From NCBI RefSeq assembly GCF_038181555.1, contig NZ_JBBWUA010000015.1:1-64000 (forward strand): a stretch of 64,000 bases of DNA, read 5' to 3'. The stretch is from Desulfitobacterium sp038181555. Its GTDB lineage: Bacteria; Bacillota; Desulfitobacteriia; Desulfitobacteriales; Desulfitobacteriaceae. The notes under the pieces are model-generated. The model was given only the letters and a program-made list of their open reading frames with translations. It searched no databases and was not told the DNA's origin. Numbering within the stretch: position 1 is the stretch's first letter; each line of letters begins with the position of its first letter. The position numbers were made by a program, and so were the translations under genes. Shown piece by piece: positions 1-8,366 of this stretch.

Positions 1-1
1 A

Positions 2-217
2 GATGACCCAGGAGATGACCCAGGAGATGACCCAGGAGACGACCCGGGAGATGACCCAGGAGATGACCCAGGAGATGACCCAGGAGACGACCCGGGAGAT
101 GACCCAGGAGATGACCCAGGAGATGACCCAGGAGACGACCCAGGAGATGACCCAGGAGATGACCCAGGAGACGACCCAGGAGATGACCCAGGAGATGACC
201 CAGGGGACGACCCAGGT
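2..217 (+). repeat. 12-bp tandem repeat, 18 copies, coding for DDPG
   Basis: Eighteen uninterrupted 12-bp units (consensus GATGACCCAGGA) lie in the frame of the surface protein. Units with GAC in the first codon recur, roughly every fourth unit at first, which gives a 48-bp higher-order period. The array may extend past the window edge. Such arrays commonly vary in copy number by slippage. Confidence 0.95.
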
Positions 218-1105
218 GATGACACTGAGCGCCTCGACGGTGATGATCGAACTAATACAGCTATCGAAATTAGTCAACAAGGTTGGCCTAATGGTGCCGT
301 GGCTGTAATTGTAGCACGGGATGACGATTTTCCTGATGCACTTTGTGGTGTGCCATTGTCACGAAAACTAGACGCGCCGATCCTACTCACTAATAAGAGT
401 GTATTAAGTCCTGGAACAGAGACTGAGATCGAGCGGCTTAAGGCAAAAACAATTTATATCCTCGGTGGGACGGGTGCAGTCTCCCAAGACATCCAGGATA
501 AGTTAGTTGGAAAAGGACTAGAAGTCATCCGAATTGGTGGGGTCGATCGATTCGAAACGGCGGCACTGATTGCCAGACAGATAAATACCCAGGGAAAAGC
601 AGTGCTTACTTACGGATATGATTTCCCCGATACCTTGGCAATTTCACCTTGGGCAGCAGCGCACTCTGTACCCATTTTATTGACACAAAATAGTTATCTT
701 TCCCCAGTTACAGATGAAGCGCTAAAGGAACTTAATATACGGGAGACCATAGTTATCGGGGGAGTAAGTGTAATCAGTGATGAGGTTGTAAGTAATCTTT
801 CTGGTATGGTTCGATACGGTGGCAACAATCGTTATCAGACCAATATCGAGATACTTGAAAATCTTGTCGGCGGTGACTACAGTCTATGCTTGGCCACAGG
901 AAGAGATTTTCCTGACGCCCTGGTCGGCGCAGCCTTCGCAGTGAAAACCGGTAGCAATATGCTCTTAGTGGATAAAACTCTCTCAGAACCCCAAGTCTTA
1001 GAATTCCTGACTAAGTATAAAGGGTCCATCCGCATTCCCTACGTATTTGGCGGGGAAGGCGCCGTGAGTGAGCAAGTGCTAGACAAAATATATTCCTATA
1101 AATAG
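2..1105 (+). CDS. Cell-wall-binding repeat 2 surface protein, 5'-truncated by the window edge
   Basis: The reading frame beginning at base 2 is open from the window edge to the stop at 1103-1105, so the N-terminus is missing. The first 72 visible codons are 18 perfect Asp-Asp-Pro-Gly units (2-217), a flexible acidic linker. Three repeats of the clostridial cell-wall-binding repeat 2 type (PF04122-like) follow. Each opens with a G-x-[DN]-R-[TFY] motif (ERLDGDDRTNTA, IRIGGVDRFETA, VRYGGNNRYQTN) and carries an FPDAL/FPDTL motif with an 'ILLT' or 'MLLV' strand and a GG-x-[GS]-[AV][IV]S turn. In this family three such repeats anchor the protein to cell-wall polymers, so this is the C-terminal anchoring part of an exported protein. 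A start at 299 would cut off most of the first repeat and is not credible. The missing N-terminus should hold the signal peptide and any functional domain. Confidence 0.9.
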   Translation, partial: DDPGDDPGDDPGDDPGDDPGDDPGDDPGDDPGDDPGDDPGDDPGDDPGDDPGDDPGDDPGDDPGDDPGDDPGDDTERLDGDDRTNTAIEISQQGWPNGAVAVIVARDDDFPDALCGVPLSRKLDAPILLTNKSVLSPGTETEIERLKAKTIYILGGTGAVSQDIQDKLVGKGLEVIRIGGVDRFETAALIARQINTQGKAVLTYGYDFPDTLAISPWAAAHSVPILLTQNSYLSPVTDEALKELNIRETIVIGGVSVISDEVVSNLSGMVRYGGNNRYQTNIEILENLVGGDYSLCLATGRDFPDALVGAAFAVKTGSNMLLVDKTLSEPQVLEFLTKYKGSIRIPYVFGGEGAVSEQVLDKIYSYK

Positions 1106-1127
1106 CGTCTGACCAATAGGGTTCTCT

Positions 1128-1161
1128 TGAAACGATTTATCCATTCAAGGTGAATCGGTTT
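1128..1161 (+). terminator. Weak stem-loop after the surface protein gene
   Basis: An imperfect inverted repeat with outer arms GAAAC/GTTTC and inner arms ATTC/GAAT lies 22 bases after the stop codon. The tail is only partly T-rich, so terminator function is uncertain. Confidence 0.3.
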
Positions 1162-1317
1162 CATTCATATATCTTCATGTTGGTACATACTTATCCATAA
1201 GTACCATGACTTTTACCTACATGGAGGTATAAAAGGGTGTTCCTAGGGTCGAAGAAATCAATTGGGAAGAATTAGATAATAAGCTAACACGTTAAAGTTA
1301 CTGGAGGTAAGGACTAA

Positions 1318-1644
1318 ATGATGCATTATGTTAATTTAAGCCAAAAGATAAATGGTTCTTTGACAAGTTTTCTGCAACTTTACCCGATGTATCGTGAATA
1401 TCAAAAAGAAATCCTTGGACTTACAGAAAAACGGATGGCTCACAGAGAATGCCATAAGGACATGTGCACCATAGATCAACAATTTGTTGAATATCAGCTC
1501 GGCGTAGATATCACAGTCGAGCTTACAAAAGCAGCAATGCATTTCAAAGCATTGCCAGAGCCTATGGAGGCTAAGAACCATACAACCTATGACAAGCAGG
1601 GTAAGCTTGCCTGTTTGACGCTAGCAACCTCCTATTATGCTTAA
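1318..1644 (+). CDS. Small conserved protein of unknown function, paralogue A of a tandem pair
   Basis: This 108-residue protein starts at ATGATG after a good ribosome binding site (GGAGGT near 1302). I do not recognise the family. It aligns with the N-terminal part of the next gene. Both begin MM-x-Y, and both share the patterns FL-x2-YP-x-Y-x-E[YF], [KR]QEIL or KEIL, TEK[RH], and near the C-terminus QL-x2-DITVE[LI]TK-x-AM-x2-K. The conserved block is predominantly helical and charged. No signal peptide or membrane segment is visible, so it is probably cytoplasmic. The two genes sit head to tail with about 30 bases between them, which suggests one transcript and a local duplication. Confidence 0.75.
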   Translation: MMHYVNLSQKINGSLTSFLQLYPMYREYQKEILGLTEKRMAHRECHKDMCTIDQQFVEYQLGVDITVELTKAAMHFKALPEPMEAKNHTTYDKQGKLACLTLATSYYA

Positions 1645-1674
1645 ATGAAATGGATAGTAAAGGGGGCAGGGCCA

Positions 1675-2154
1675 ATGATGCCGTATGCGGGTTTAAACAT
1701 GAAAGTTAATGAAGTGTTCGATGGTTTTTTGCGATACTATCCAAGCTATCAGGAATTTCGCCAAGAAATCCTCGAGGTGACGGAGAAGCATATCTCCCTT
1801 AGATTGGCGGCAATGAGTGAGGATACCTTAAACGACTACTTCTTTGGGCACCAACTTCATGCTGATATCACAGTGGAAATTACAAAGCATGCTATGAGAC
1901 TAAAGGAATTCACAATCCCTGTAAAATCTGTAGTGCCTCGGGAGTCCCTACAATCTCCACAGTCATCACCTCCCTCCCATCCATCACATCCATCACATAG
2001 ACCACATTCATTACATAGACCACAGTCTCGACAGTATTCACCTTGTTCACCGACCTCTAAGCCAAGCTTCGCAAAGCGCTCGGCACGTAATGCGTATGAA
2101 AAAGAAGGGAATGTTATCTTCCTGCCCTTTAAGGGGTGCTCGCTCCCTTTGTGA
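1675..2154 (+). CDS. Small conserved protein of unknown function, paralogue B with Ser/His/Pro-rich tail
   Basis: The start is placed at the ATGATG at 1675 because an AAGGGGGCAGGG ribosome binding site lies just upstream and because the result begins MMPY, as paralogue A begins MMHY. An in-frame ATG exists at 1645 but has no such site. Residues 1 to about 80 match the preceding gene (YPSYQEF, QEIL, TEKH, HADITVEITKHAM). A low-complexity stretch rich in Ser, His, Pro and Gln follows (PSHPSHPSHRPHS and similar), then a short C-terminal segment. The tail is absent from paralogue A and was probably gained by expansion of short CATCACATC-like repeats. Function unknown. Confidence 0.7.
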   Translation: MMPYAGLNMKVNEVFDGFLRYYPSYQEFRQEILEVTEKHISLRLAAMSEDTLNDYFFGHQLHADITVEITKHAMRLKEFTIPVKSVVPRESLQSPQSSPPSHPSHPSHRPHSLHRPQSRQYSPCSPTSKPSFAKRSARNAYEKEGNVIFLPFKGCSLPL

Positions 2155-2204
2155 AGGCTGTAATTACCGACAAGTAGATCTATATAAAATCTATAAAATA
2201 ACAG

Positions 2205-2250
2205 ACAAATGAACCGACTAAAAATAAGTGATCGGTTCATTTTGTCTATT
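2205..2250 (+). terminator. Rho-independent terminator after the tandem small genes
   Basis: A perfect 11-bp stem (AAATGAACCGA / TCGGTTCATTT) with a 14-base loop is followed by a T-rich tail (TTGTCTATT). It lies about 50 bases after the stop at 2154. Confidence 0.8.
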
Positions 2251-2315
2251 ATCCTACGCCCTGTCCTATGTGCACGTCAGAAGGACAAGTGTACTTAATT
2301 TCTTGCCCGGAGTTA

Positions 2316-2343
2316 TTGACACAGTACTATGGAGTGATAAAAT
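2316..2343 (+). promoter_or_regulatory. Sigma-A-type promoter of the peptide transporter operon
   Basis: A consensus -35 TTGACA (2316-2321), a 16-base spacer and -10 TAAAAT (2338-2343) lie about 40 bases before the GTG start of the binding-protein gene. Confidence 0.65.
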
Positions 2344-2385
2344 AAATCGTAGGTTGTCTATTATATATAAAAAGGAGAGAAGAAT

Positions 2386-3960
2386 GTGAAAAAAGGAAAA
2401 AGGATTATTGCTCTTGCCCTAAGCGTGCTTTTGGTCGGCGTATCATTAACTGGTTGCGGAGGAAGTAAAGCTGGCAGTACAAACACTGGAGACAAAGTAG
2501 ATAAGGCTAAAGAGACCCTAATCTACGCTCAAGGCGCCGAGCCAAGAGGACTCGATCCAGCCCTCGTCGACGATGGTGAATCTGCTAAGGTTATGATCAA
2601 CATCTATGAGGGACTCTTAAAGTATGCTGATGATTCAACTAAAGTTGAACCTTCACTGGCAAAAAGTTGGGAAGTAAGCCCAGATGGTCTTAGCTATACC
2701 TTCAAGCTTCAAGAAGGCGTCAAGTTCCACGATGGTACTGACTTTAACGCTGAAGCTGTAAAGATCAACATTGATCGTCAAATCCCACCGCAAGCTACGC
2801 CAGACATGGCATATGGCTCTTTTGTTTATGGATCAGTTAAGGATGTAGAAGTAGTAGATACGAATACTGTTAAGATCAATCTGACTGCTCCTAGCACTCC
2901 TTTCCTCAATAACCTGGCTATGGTTATGGCTGCTCCTATGGTTAGTCCTAAAGCTTTGCAAGAAAAAAGCAACAATCTTAACCAAGCTCCCGTTGGAACA
3001 GGCCCTTACAAATTTGTGAGCTGGGCAAAAGATGAGAACATCGTTTTAGAACGCTATGAAGAATATTGGGGCGAGAAAGCTCTGACCAAGAATGTTATTT
3101 TCAAATTCATCAAAGATAACTCAGCTCGTGTCGTTGCCTTAAACAACGGTGAAGCCGATATGATCGATGGAATCGATGCTACAGTCGTTGATCAAATTAC
3201 CGGCGCAGGAAACAAAGTATTCCAAGCTCCTGGAATGAACATCAACTATATGGCTTATAACACCTCTAAAGCACCTTTTAATGATGCAAAGGTCCGCAGA
3301 GCTGTTTCTCAGGCTATCAACGTTCCTGAGTTAGTACAAAGCCTCTATCAAGGTTATTCTGAACCCGCAACCTCCGTACTTCCAACCTTTATGGAAGGCT
3401 ATGACGCAAGTGTTGCTCAAGCCGCTTATGATCCCGCCGCTGCTACAGAGGCTCTCAAAGCCGCTGGTTTAACTAATGTTCACATCATTACATACACTAA
3501 TCCAAGACCTTATAATGCCGCTAACGGTCAAGCTCTTGCAGAGGCTATCCAAGGCTATCTCTCCAAAGTTGGCGTAACCGCTACTATCGACTCCTTCGAC
3601 TGGACAACCTATAAAGAAAAAGTAAAAGCTGGTGACTATGACATTTGCTTCTATGGCTGGATCGGTGACAACGGAGACCCAGACAACTTCATGTATCTGT
3701 TAGCTCATGAAGATCCTACTATGAATGTAGCTCGTTATAAGAACCCAGAATTCAATGCTTTAATCACAGAAGGTATTAAAGCTCCTGCAGGCGCAGATCG
3801 CAATGCTATCTATACCAACCTAGAGAAAATAGCTGCTGAAGATGCTGCTTGGCTTCCTATTTCCCATGCTCAGACCCTTGCAGCTTATAGCCCTAAAGTT
3901 CAAAACTTCTTGTACCATATGACTGGTGTTACCCCATTTGCTGGAGTATCCAAACAATAA
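2386..3960 (+). CDS. Peptide ABC transporter substrate-binding lipoprotein (family 5)
   Basis: This 524-residue family 5 solute-binding protein is the extracytoplasmic receptor of a Dpp/Opp-type importer. The GTG start follows an AAAGGAGAG ribosome binding site. A lipoprotein signal peptide is clear: a basic N-terminus (MKKGKR), a hydrophobic core and the lipobox LTGC with the lipidated cysteine at residue 24. Family features include EPRGLDPA near the start of the mature protein, LAKSWEVSPDGLSYTFKL, the VKFHDGT motif and GTGPYKF. GWIGDNGDPDNF near the C-terminus is typical of dipeptide and oligopeptide receptors. It is first in a five-gene operon with both permeases and both ATPases. The precise ligand (dipeptide, oligopeptide or another small molecule) cannot be read from sequence. 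Confidence 0.93.
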   Translation: MKKGKRIIALALSVLLVGVSLTGCGGSKAGSTNTGDKVDKAKETLIYAQGAEPRGLDPALVDDGESAKVMINIYEGLLKYADDSTKVEPSLAKSWEVSPDGLSYTFKLQEGVKFHDGTDFNAEAVKINIDRQIPPQATPDMAYGSFVYGSVKDVEVVDTNTVKINLTAPSTPFLNNLAMVMAAPMVSPKALQEKSNNLNQAPVGTGPYKFVSWAKDENIVLERYEEYWGEKALTKNVIFKFIKDNSARVVALNNGEADMIDGIDATVVDQITGAGNKVFQAPGMNINYMAYNTSKAPFNDAKVRRAVSQAINVPELVQSLYQGYSEPATSVLPTFMEGYDASVAQAAYDPAAATEALKAAGLTNVHIITYTNPRPYNAANGQALAEAIQGYLSKVGVTATIDSFDWTTYKEKVKAGDYDICFYGWIGDNGDPDNFMYLLAHEDPTMNVARYKNPEFNALITEGIKAPAGADRNAIYTNLEKIAAEDAAWLPISHAQTLAAYSPKVQNFLYHMTGVTPFAGVSKQ

Positions 3961-3989
3961 TAAGGTAAAAAGAAGAAGTTGGCAGCCGA

Positions 3990-4026
3990 GAACCGGTCTT
4001 TGTGCCGGTTCCCGGTTTTGCTTTTT
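3990..4026 (+). terminator. Intra-operon hairpin (attenuating terminator)
   Basis: A 7-bp stem GAACCGG / CCGGTTC with an 8-base loop is followed by a T-rich run (GGTTTTGCTTTTT). It lies between the binding-protein gene and the first permease. Partial termination or mRNA stabilisation here would let the receptor be made in excess over the membrane components, as in many binding-protein-dependent importers. Confidence 0.65.
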
Positions 4027-4063
4027 CATGTATCTATATCTTAAGAGCCGAAGGGTGTTGGAG

Positions 4064-5071
4064 ATGTTAAAGTATATCGTTAATAGAATCTTGATGTTGA
4101 TTCCTGTACTAATCGGTGTATCCATTATTGTTTTCCTTATTATGCGCGTTTTATCACCTGATCCGGCCCCGATTGTTTTAGGTCAACATGCGACTCAAGA
4201 AGCGGTTGATGTTTGGAGACAGGCTAACGGATTAAACGATCCTATTCCTCTTCAATATTTGAATTTTATTGTCGGCGCAATTCAAGGCGATTTCGGGACC
4301 TCCTATTATACGAAGGCCCCCGTCATTGATGAAATTATGGCACGCTTTCCGGCCACTATCGAGTTAGCGATGTTTGCTATTCTTTTGGCTTCTGGGTTTG
4401 GAATTATCATTGGAATTATTTCCGCGGTAAAAAAGAATTCCGTATTTGATAACGCGGGTATGCTTCTAGCCTTAGTTGGTGTATCGATGCCCATCTTTTG
4501 GCTGGGTATTTTGTTGATTATTTTTTTCTCAGGCACACTTCATTGGCTTCCCTCCAGCGGGAGAATCGATCCCTTGTTAAGGCCTATGGATGTTACAGGG
4601 TTTTATCTTATTGATAGCTTGATTGCAGGAGATATGGAGGCCTTTGCGGATGCGTTCCAGCATCTGATCTTGCCGGGAGTCGCCCTAGCCATGTATTCGA
4701 TGGCCATTATTACCCGGATGACTCGCTCCAGCATGTTAGAGACCTTGCAGCAGGATTACATTCGGACAGCACGAGCTAAGGGGGTTTCCGAGGGGAATGT
4801 GGTTCGCAAGCACGCCTTTCGCAATGGCTTGATTCCGATTGTGACGGTAATTGGCCTCCAATTGGGGAGTCTGCTCGGTGGAGCTGTCTTGACGGAAACC
4901 GTCTTCTCTTGGCCTGGCATTGGTTCTTATACGGTTGCCTGCATTTTGAAGTCCGATTTTCCGGTGGTACAGGGAGTTGTCCTGCTTATTGCCACAATAT
5001 TTGTGCTCATGAATTTGCTAGTAGACGTGATCTATGCCTTTTTAGATCCACGTATAAAATATTCCAAGTAG
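4064..5071 (+). CDS. Peptide ABC transporter permease, DppB/OppB type
   Basis: The start is set at the ATG at 4064 (MLKYIVNRILML), preceded by a GGAG site. The longer open frame upstream runs through the intergenic hairpin and is not coding. The 335-residue product has the N-terminal membrane helix and the periplasmic segment with LNDPIPLQY and GDFGTSYYTKAPV that mark DppB-type permeases. It then has a five-helix permease domain with the EAA loop (RTARAKGVSEGNVVRKHAFRNG; G at the conserved position), which contacts the ATPases. It ends in DPRIKYSK, as in the family. It pairs with the DppC-type permease 12 bases downstream. Confidence 0.92.
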   Translation: MLKYIVNRILMLIPVLIGVSIIVFLIMRVLSPDPAPIVLGQHATQEAVDVWRQANGLNDPIPLQYLNFIVGAIQGDFGTSYYTKAPVIDEIMARFPATIELAMFAILLASGFGIIIGIISAVKKNSVFDNAGMLLALVGVSMPIFWLGILLIIFFSGTLHWLPSSGRIDPLLRPMDVTGFYLIDSLIAGDMEAFADAFQHLILPGVALAMYSMAIITRMTRSSMLETLQQDYIRTARAKGVSEGNVVRKHAFRNGLIPIVTVIGLQLGSLLGGAVLTETVFSWPGIGSYTVACILKSDFPVVQGVVLLIATIFVLMNLLVDVIYAFLDPRIKYSK

Positions 5072-5083
5072 GAGGTTGCTTGT

Positions 5084-6016
5084 ATGAAAAAGGATACGAG
5101 TTCAGGTTCAGATGTTAATCTGATGCAGGCTGCTGAATACGTGGAAAAACCAGAGTCGCAGCTTAAGGAAATGTGGGATACCCTGAAGCAGAATAAGGCC
5201 GCGGTCGTTGGCTTGTGTATCATAATTATATTGGTTCTTATCGCCCTTGTGGTCTGGGTAAGTGAACTTTTAGGAGTCCAGGTCTTGCCTTATGATCCCA
5301 ATTACTCAGATATGTCGAAAAGCTTCACCCCACCGAACTCAGAGCATTGGTTTGGTACAGATCAATTAGGAAGAGACATGTTCAGCAGGGTTCTTGACGG
5401 AACGAAAATTTCTCTCTCTGTTGGGGTAGCGGCGGTCTCTATTTCTCTCACCATCGGTGTTATTCTCGGTGCTATCGCGGGGTATCGCGGTGGTCGCACA
5501 GATACGATCATCATGCGGTTTATGGATATGATTTTAGCTATCCCTTCCATCTTGTTAGCGATCGCCTTCATGGCTGCTCTGGGAAAAGGAATAGATAAAG
5601 CGGTTATTGCGATCGGGCTGGTGTCCATTCCGGAGTATGCCCGTATCGTCAGGGGCAGCATTCTGTCCATCAAAGAAAGCGATTATGTGCATGCCGCTAA
5701 AGTCATCGGTAACAAGGACAGCCGAATTATCTTTAAGCATATTTTACCGAATATCATCTCCTTGATTGTTGTCCGGGCCACTTTGGGAATTTCCACCGCG
5801 GTGCTTGACACAGCAGCTCTTGGCTTTTTGGGTCTAGGTGTCCAACCGCCCTTTGCTGAGTGGGGCGATATGTTGGGAAGGGCAAGAGGTTTTATTTTTA
5901 CCGCACCCTATACCTTGATTTTCCCAGGTGTTGCGATTACGATTACCGTTTTAGCCTTTAACTTACTGGGCGACGGGCTTCGCGATGCTCTTGATCCGAA
6001 ATCCAGAATAAAGTAG
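5084..6016 (+). CDS. Peptide ABC transporter permease, DppC/OppC type
   Basis: This 310-residue second permease starts at ATG after an AGGAGG site that overlaps the end of the upstream gene. Features in order: a cytoplasmic N-terminal tail with KQNKAAVVGL before the first membrane helix, the periplasmic HWFGTDQLGRDMFSRVLDG motif diagnostic of DppC/OppC, five more membrane helices, and the EAA-loop segment (HAAKVIGNKDSRIIFKHILPN). It ends LGDGLRDALDPKSR, the usual C-terminus of the family. It should form the channel heterodimer with the preceding permease. Confidence 0.92.
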   Translation: MKKDTSSGSDVNLMQAAEYVEKPESQLKEMWDTLKQNKAAVVGLCIIIILVLIALVVWVSELLGVQVLPYDPNYSDMSKSFTPPNSEHWFGTDQLGRDMFSRVLDGTKISLSVGVAAVSISLTIGVILGAIAGYRGGRTDTIIMRFMDMILAIPSILLAIAFMAALGKGIDKAVIAIGLVSIPEYARIVRGSILSIKESDYVHAAKVIGNKDSRIIFKHILPNIISLIVVRATLGISTAVLDTAALGFLGLGVQPPFAEWGDMLGRARGFIFTAPYTLIFPGVAITITVLAFNLLGDGLRDALDPKSRIK

Positions 6017-6020
6017 GGGT

Positions 6021-7016
6021 ATGAGTACGATGTTATTGGAAGTAAAAAACTTAAAAACAGAATTTAAACTGAAACGTGGCACGGTTAGAGCCGTCGATGA
6101 TATAAGTTTTTCAGTCGATAAAGGTGAAATACTGGCTATCGTCGGCGAATCCGGCTCGGGTAAAAGCGTCACTTCGCTTTCAGTTATGGGGCTATTACAG
6201 AAACCTGGCCGCATCGCCGATGGTGAAATTGTCTTTGAAGGACAGAATCTAGCCCAGATGAGCCAAAAAGAATTGCGAGATATCCGGGGCAATAAAATCT
6301 CCATGATCTTTCAAGAGCCCATGACATCTTTGAACCCGGTCTGGCGCATCAAGGATCAGATCATGGAAAGTCTCATGATCCACAAGAATATGGATAAAAA
6401 GCAAGCATTGACCAGGGCGATTGAGCTGTTGGACATGGTGGGCATACCCTCGGCAGCCGAACGAGCAAATGACTATCCTCACCAAATGAGCGGGGGGATG
6501 CGCCAGAGAGTTATGATTGCCATGGCTTTGTCCTGCGAGCCTCAGCTTTTAATTGCTGACGAACCGACCACAGCGCTTGATGTGACGATTCAGGCCCAGA
6601 TTCTTGACCTGCTCTATCACATGCGCGAAAAATTCAATATGGCGGTCTTGTTGATTACGCACGACCTTGGTGTCGTTTCGGAAGCAGCCGACCGGGTTAT
6701 CGTCATGTACTGTGGCAAGATTGTGGAAGAGGCCGAAGTCAAGTCACTGTTCAAAAACCCTCTTCATCCCTATACGGTCGGATTGCTCAACTCCATTCCT
6801 CAGATTGACGATGATAGTGATGAGCGTCTGTATATGATCAAGGGCATGGTTCCCAATCCCTTAAATATGCCTTCAGGATGCTCTTTTTCCGATCGTTGTG
6901 ACCGTTCGATGGAGCGTTGCACTAAAGAAATGCCGGAGCTTCGCGAGGTCGACGGGCATAAGGTGCGTTGCTTTTTGTACGAAGATACTAAGGAAGGGGA
7001 ATTGAATGCAGAATGA
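6021..7016 (+). CDS. Peptide ABC transporter ATPase, DppD/OppD type
   Basis: This 331-residue ATP-binding subunit has Walker A GESGSGKS near residue 40, the Q-loop in FQEPMTSLNP, the ABC signature MSGGMRQRVMIAMAL, Walker B LLIADEPTTALD and the switch histidine in LLITHDLG. The C-terminal oligopeptide-transporter extension has the Cys-rich motif GCSFSDRCDRSMERC, which in this family can bind an iron-sulfur cluster. The ATG at 6021 lies only about one base after the GTAGGGG site. The in-frame ATG at 6030 is about ten bases from it and may be the true start. The last four bases overlap the next gene (ATGA), which implies translational coupling. Confidence 0.92.
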   Translation: MSTMLLEVKNLKTEFKLKRGTVRAVDDISFSVDKGEILAIVGESGSGKSVTSLSVMGLLQKPGRIADGEIVFEGQNLAQMSQKELRDIRGNKISMIFQEPMTSLNPVWRIKDQIMESLMIHKNMDKKQALTRAIELLDMVGIPSAAERANDYPHQMSGGMRQRVMIAMALSCEPQLLIADEPTTALDVTIQAQILDLLYHMREKFNMAVLLITHDLGVVSEAADRVIVMYCGKIVEEAEVKSLFKNPLHPYTVGLLNSIPQIDDDSDERLYMIKGMVPNPLNMPSGCSFSDRCDRSMERCTKEMPELREVDGHKVRCFLYEDTKEGELNAE

Positions 7017-7981
7017 GCGAAGTATTGTTAGATATTCAAAACCTTTCCAAGCACTTTCCTGTGGGAACTAGTTTTTTTGGCAAGACGGTGTCTTTACTTA
7101 AGGCAGTCGATGAGGTTTCTTTCACCATCCAGAAGGGTGAGGCCTTTGGTTTAGTGGGTGAATCAGGCTGTGGTAAAACTACCCTAGGAAAAGTCATTGT
7201 CAATCTTCATAGTCCGACTAGCGGGAAAATGATTTTTGAGGGAAAAGATCTCACCGCCCTGAAGGATAACGAGCGGAGAGCTCATTGCAAAGATATCCAG
7301 ATGATCTTTCAGGATCCCTATGCCTCACTTAATCCACGCATGACTGTCGGAGACATTATTGCTGAGCCCATCATCATCAATAAGCTGCTACCGCCTAATA
7401 AGGTGGAGGAACGAGTTACCTATCTGTTAAACTGTGTAGGCCTCGCCCAGCACCAAAGAAATCGCTACCCCCACGAATTCTCAGGGGGCCAGCGCCAACG
7501 GGTTGGGATAGCCCGGGCCCTAGCTGTGGAGCCCAAGCTGATCGTCTGCGATGAACCGGTCTCGGCTTTGGATGTATCTATTCAGGCTCAGGTGTTGAAT
7601 CTCTTGGCTGATTTAAAGGATGAATTCGGACTGACCTATCTGTTCATTGCCCATGGTTTGAACGTGGTTAAGCACATCAGTGACCGGGTCGGGGTAATGT
7701 ATCTAGGGAAGTTAGTAGAAATCGCCCCTAAGAAGGAGTTATATGCCAATCCTTTACATCCCTATACCCAGGCTTTACTTTCTGCAATACCTATCATTGA
7801 TCCGGAGAAGAAAAAGCAGCGGATTATCTTAGAGGGAGATGTGCCCAGTCCCATTAATCCTCCTGATGGTTGCCGTTTCTGCTCTCGTTGCTTTAGGGAA
7901 ATGGAGCAGTGTAAGAGCCTGGCACCGGAACTCAAGGAAATTACGCCCGGACACTGGGTCTCTTGCCATCTATTTGACTAG
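7013..7981 (+). CDS. Peptide ABC transporter ATPase, DppF/OppF type
   Basis: This 322-residue second ATPase overlaps the preceding gene by four bases. It has Walker A GESGCGKTTLG, a Q-loop in FQDPYASLNPRM, signature FSGGQRQRVGIARAL, Walker B LIVCDEPVSALD and a switch histidine in LFIAHGLNVV. The residue after that histidine is Gly, where DppF/OppF proteins normally read HDL. The C-terminal extension has the family Cys motif GCRFCSRCFREMEQC. It is the last gene of the importer operon. The GTSFFG and LKAVDEVSF segments near the N-terminus fit the DppF rather than the DppD subfamily. Confidence 0.92.
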   Translation: MSEVLLDIQNLSKHFPVGTSFFGKTVSLLKAVDEVSFTIQKGEAFGLVGESGCGKTTLGKVIVNLHSPTSGKMIFEGKDLTALKDNERRAHCKDIQMIFQDPYASLNPRMTVGDIIAEPIIINKLLPPNKVEERVTYLLNCVGLAQHQRNRYPHEFSGGQRQRVGIARALAVEPKLIVCDEPVSALDVSIQAQVLNLLADLKDEFGLTYLFIAHGLNVVKHISDRVGVMYLGKLVEIAPKKELYANPLHPYTQALLSAIPIIDPEKKKQRIILEGDVPSPINPPDGCRFCSRCFREMEQCKSLAPELKEITPGHWVSCHLFD

Positions 7982-8041
7982 GGAAGAAGATTTGGTTCCT
8001 ACAGTGAACAAAGCGCACAATAAAGCCATGGTAAAGAAAAC

Positions 8042-8085
8042 CCGACTTCGCAAGATACTTTGTCGTATAGTGGGGGCGAAGTCGT
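8042..8085. repeat. Inverted repeat / nested hairpin
   Basis: The arms CGACTTCGC (8042-8050) and GCGAAGTCG (8077-8085) pair perfectly. An inner stem ATAC/GTAT sits in the loop. It lies in the 385-base gap between the importer operon and the helicase gene. It has no T-run, so it is not an obvious terminator. Confidence 0.55.
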
Positions 8086-8169
8086 TGGTTCCCTTGTACA
8101 CCGTGAAAGTCAACAAAAATTTCTCATTCATCAGTGATGCCGTAAAGCGGCATGGGAGTCTGATATGCC

Positions 8170-8220
8170 AAAAAAGGAGTTGTCACTCTACACAAAGTAG
8201 AGAGACAACTCCTTATACTT
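8170..8220 (-). terminator. Long stem-loop with an A/T-tract, possible bidirectional terminator
   Basis: Stem AAGGAGTTGTC-x-CTCTAC (8174-8191) pairs with GTAGAG-x-GACAACTCCTT (8197-8214) around a 5-base loop, giving 17 pairs with one A-A mismatch. The A-run before the left arm reads as a T-run on the minus strand, where the structure looks like an intrinsic terminator. On the plus strand the tail is TATACTTTC, so ending the upstream operon there is less certain. Confidence 0.5.
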
Positions 8221-8237
8221 TCGAAATACTATAACCC

Positions 8238-8267
8238 TTGAGGAGATCTTTTCCTCACTTATATTAT
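8238..8267 (+). promoter_or_regulatory. Possible promoter of the HelD-like gene
   Basis: TTGAGG (8238-8243) is followed at 16 to 18 bases by overlapping -10 candidates TATATT (8260-8265) and TATTAT (8262-8267). It lies about 100 bases before the start codon. Supported only by motif resemblance. Confidence 0.3.
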
Positions 8268-8366
8268 ACCACTATTTTTACAAAAATATTAGCCTTATAA
8301 TTCCAGTCTGGAGTGTGTATGATACTTAGCAGAAGGAACAAGGTAAAGCTAGAGGGGGCTTGAATA

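Noticed and set aside
3..308. Open frame encoding Met-Thr-Gln-Glu repeats at the left edge
   Set aside because: It is an out-of-frame reading of the 12-bp array. The frame starting at base 2 is open across the array and continues directly into the wall-binding repeats.
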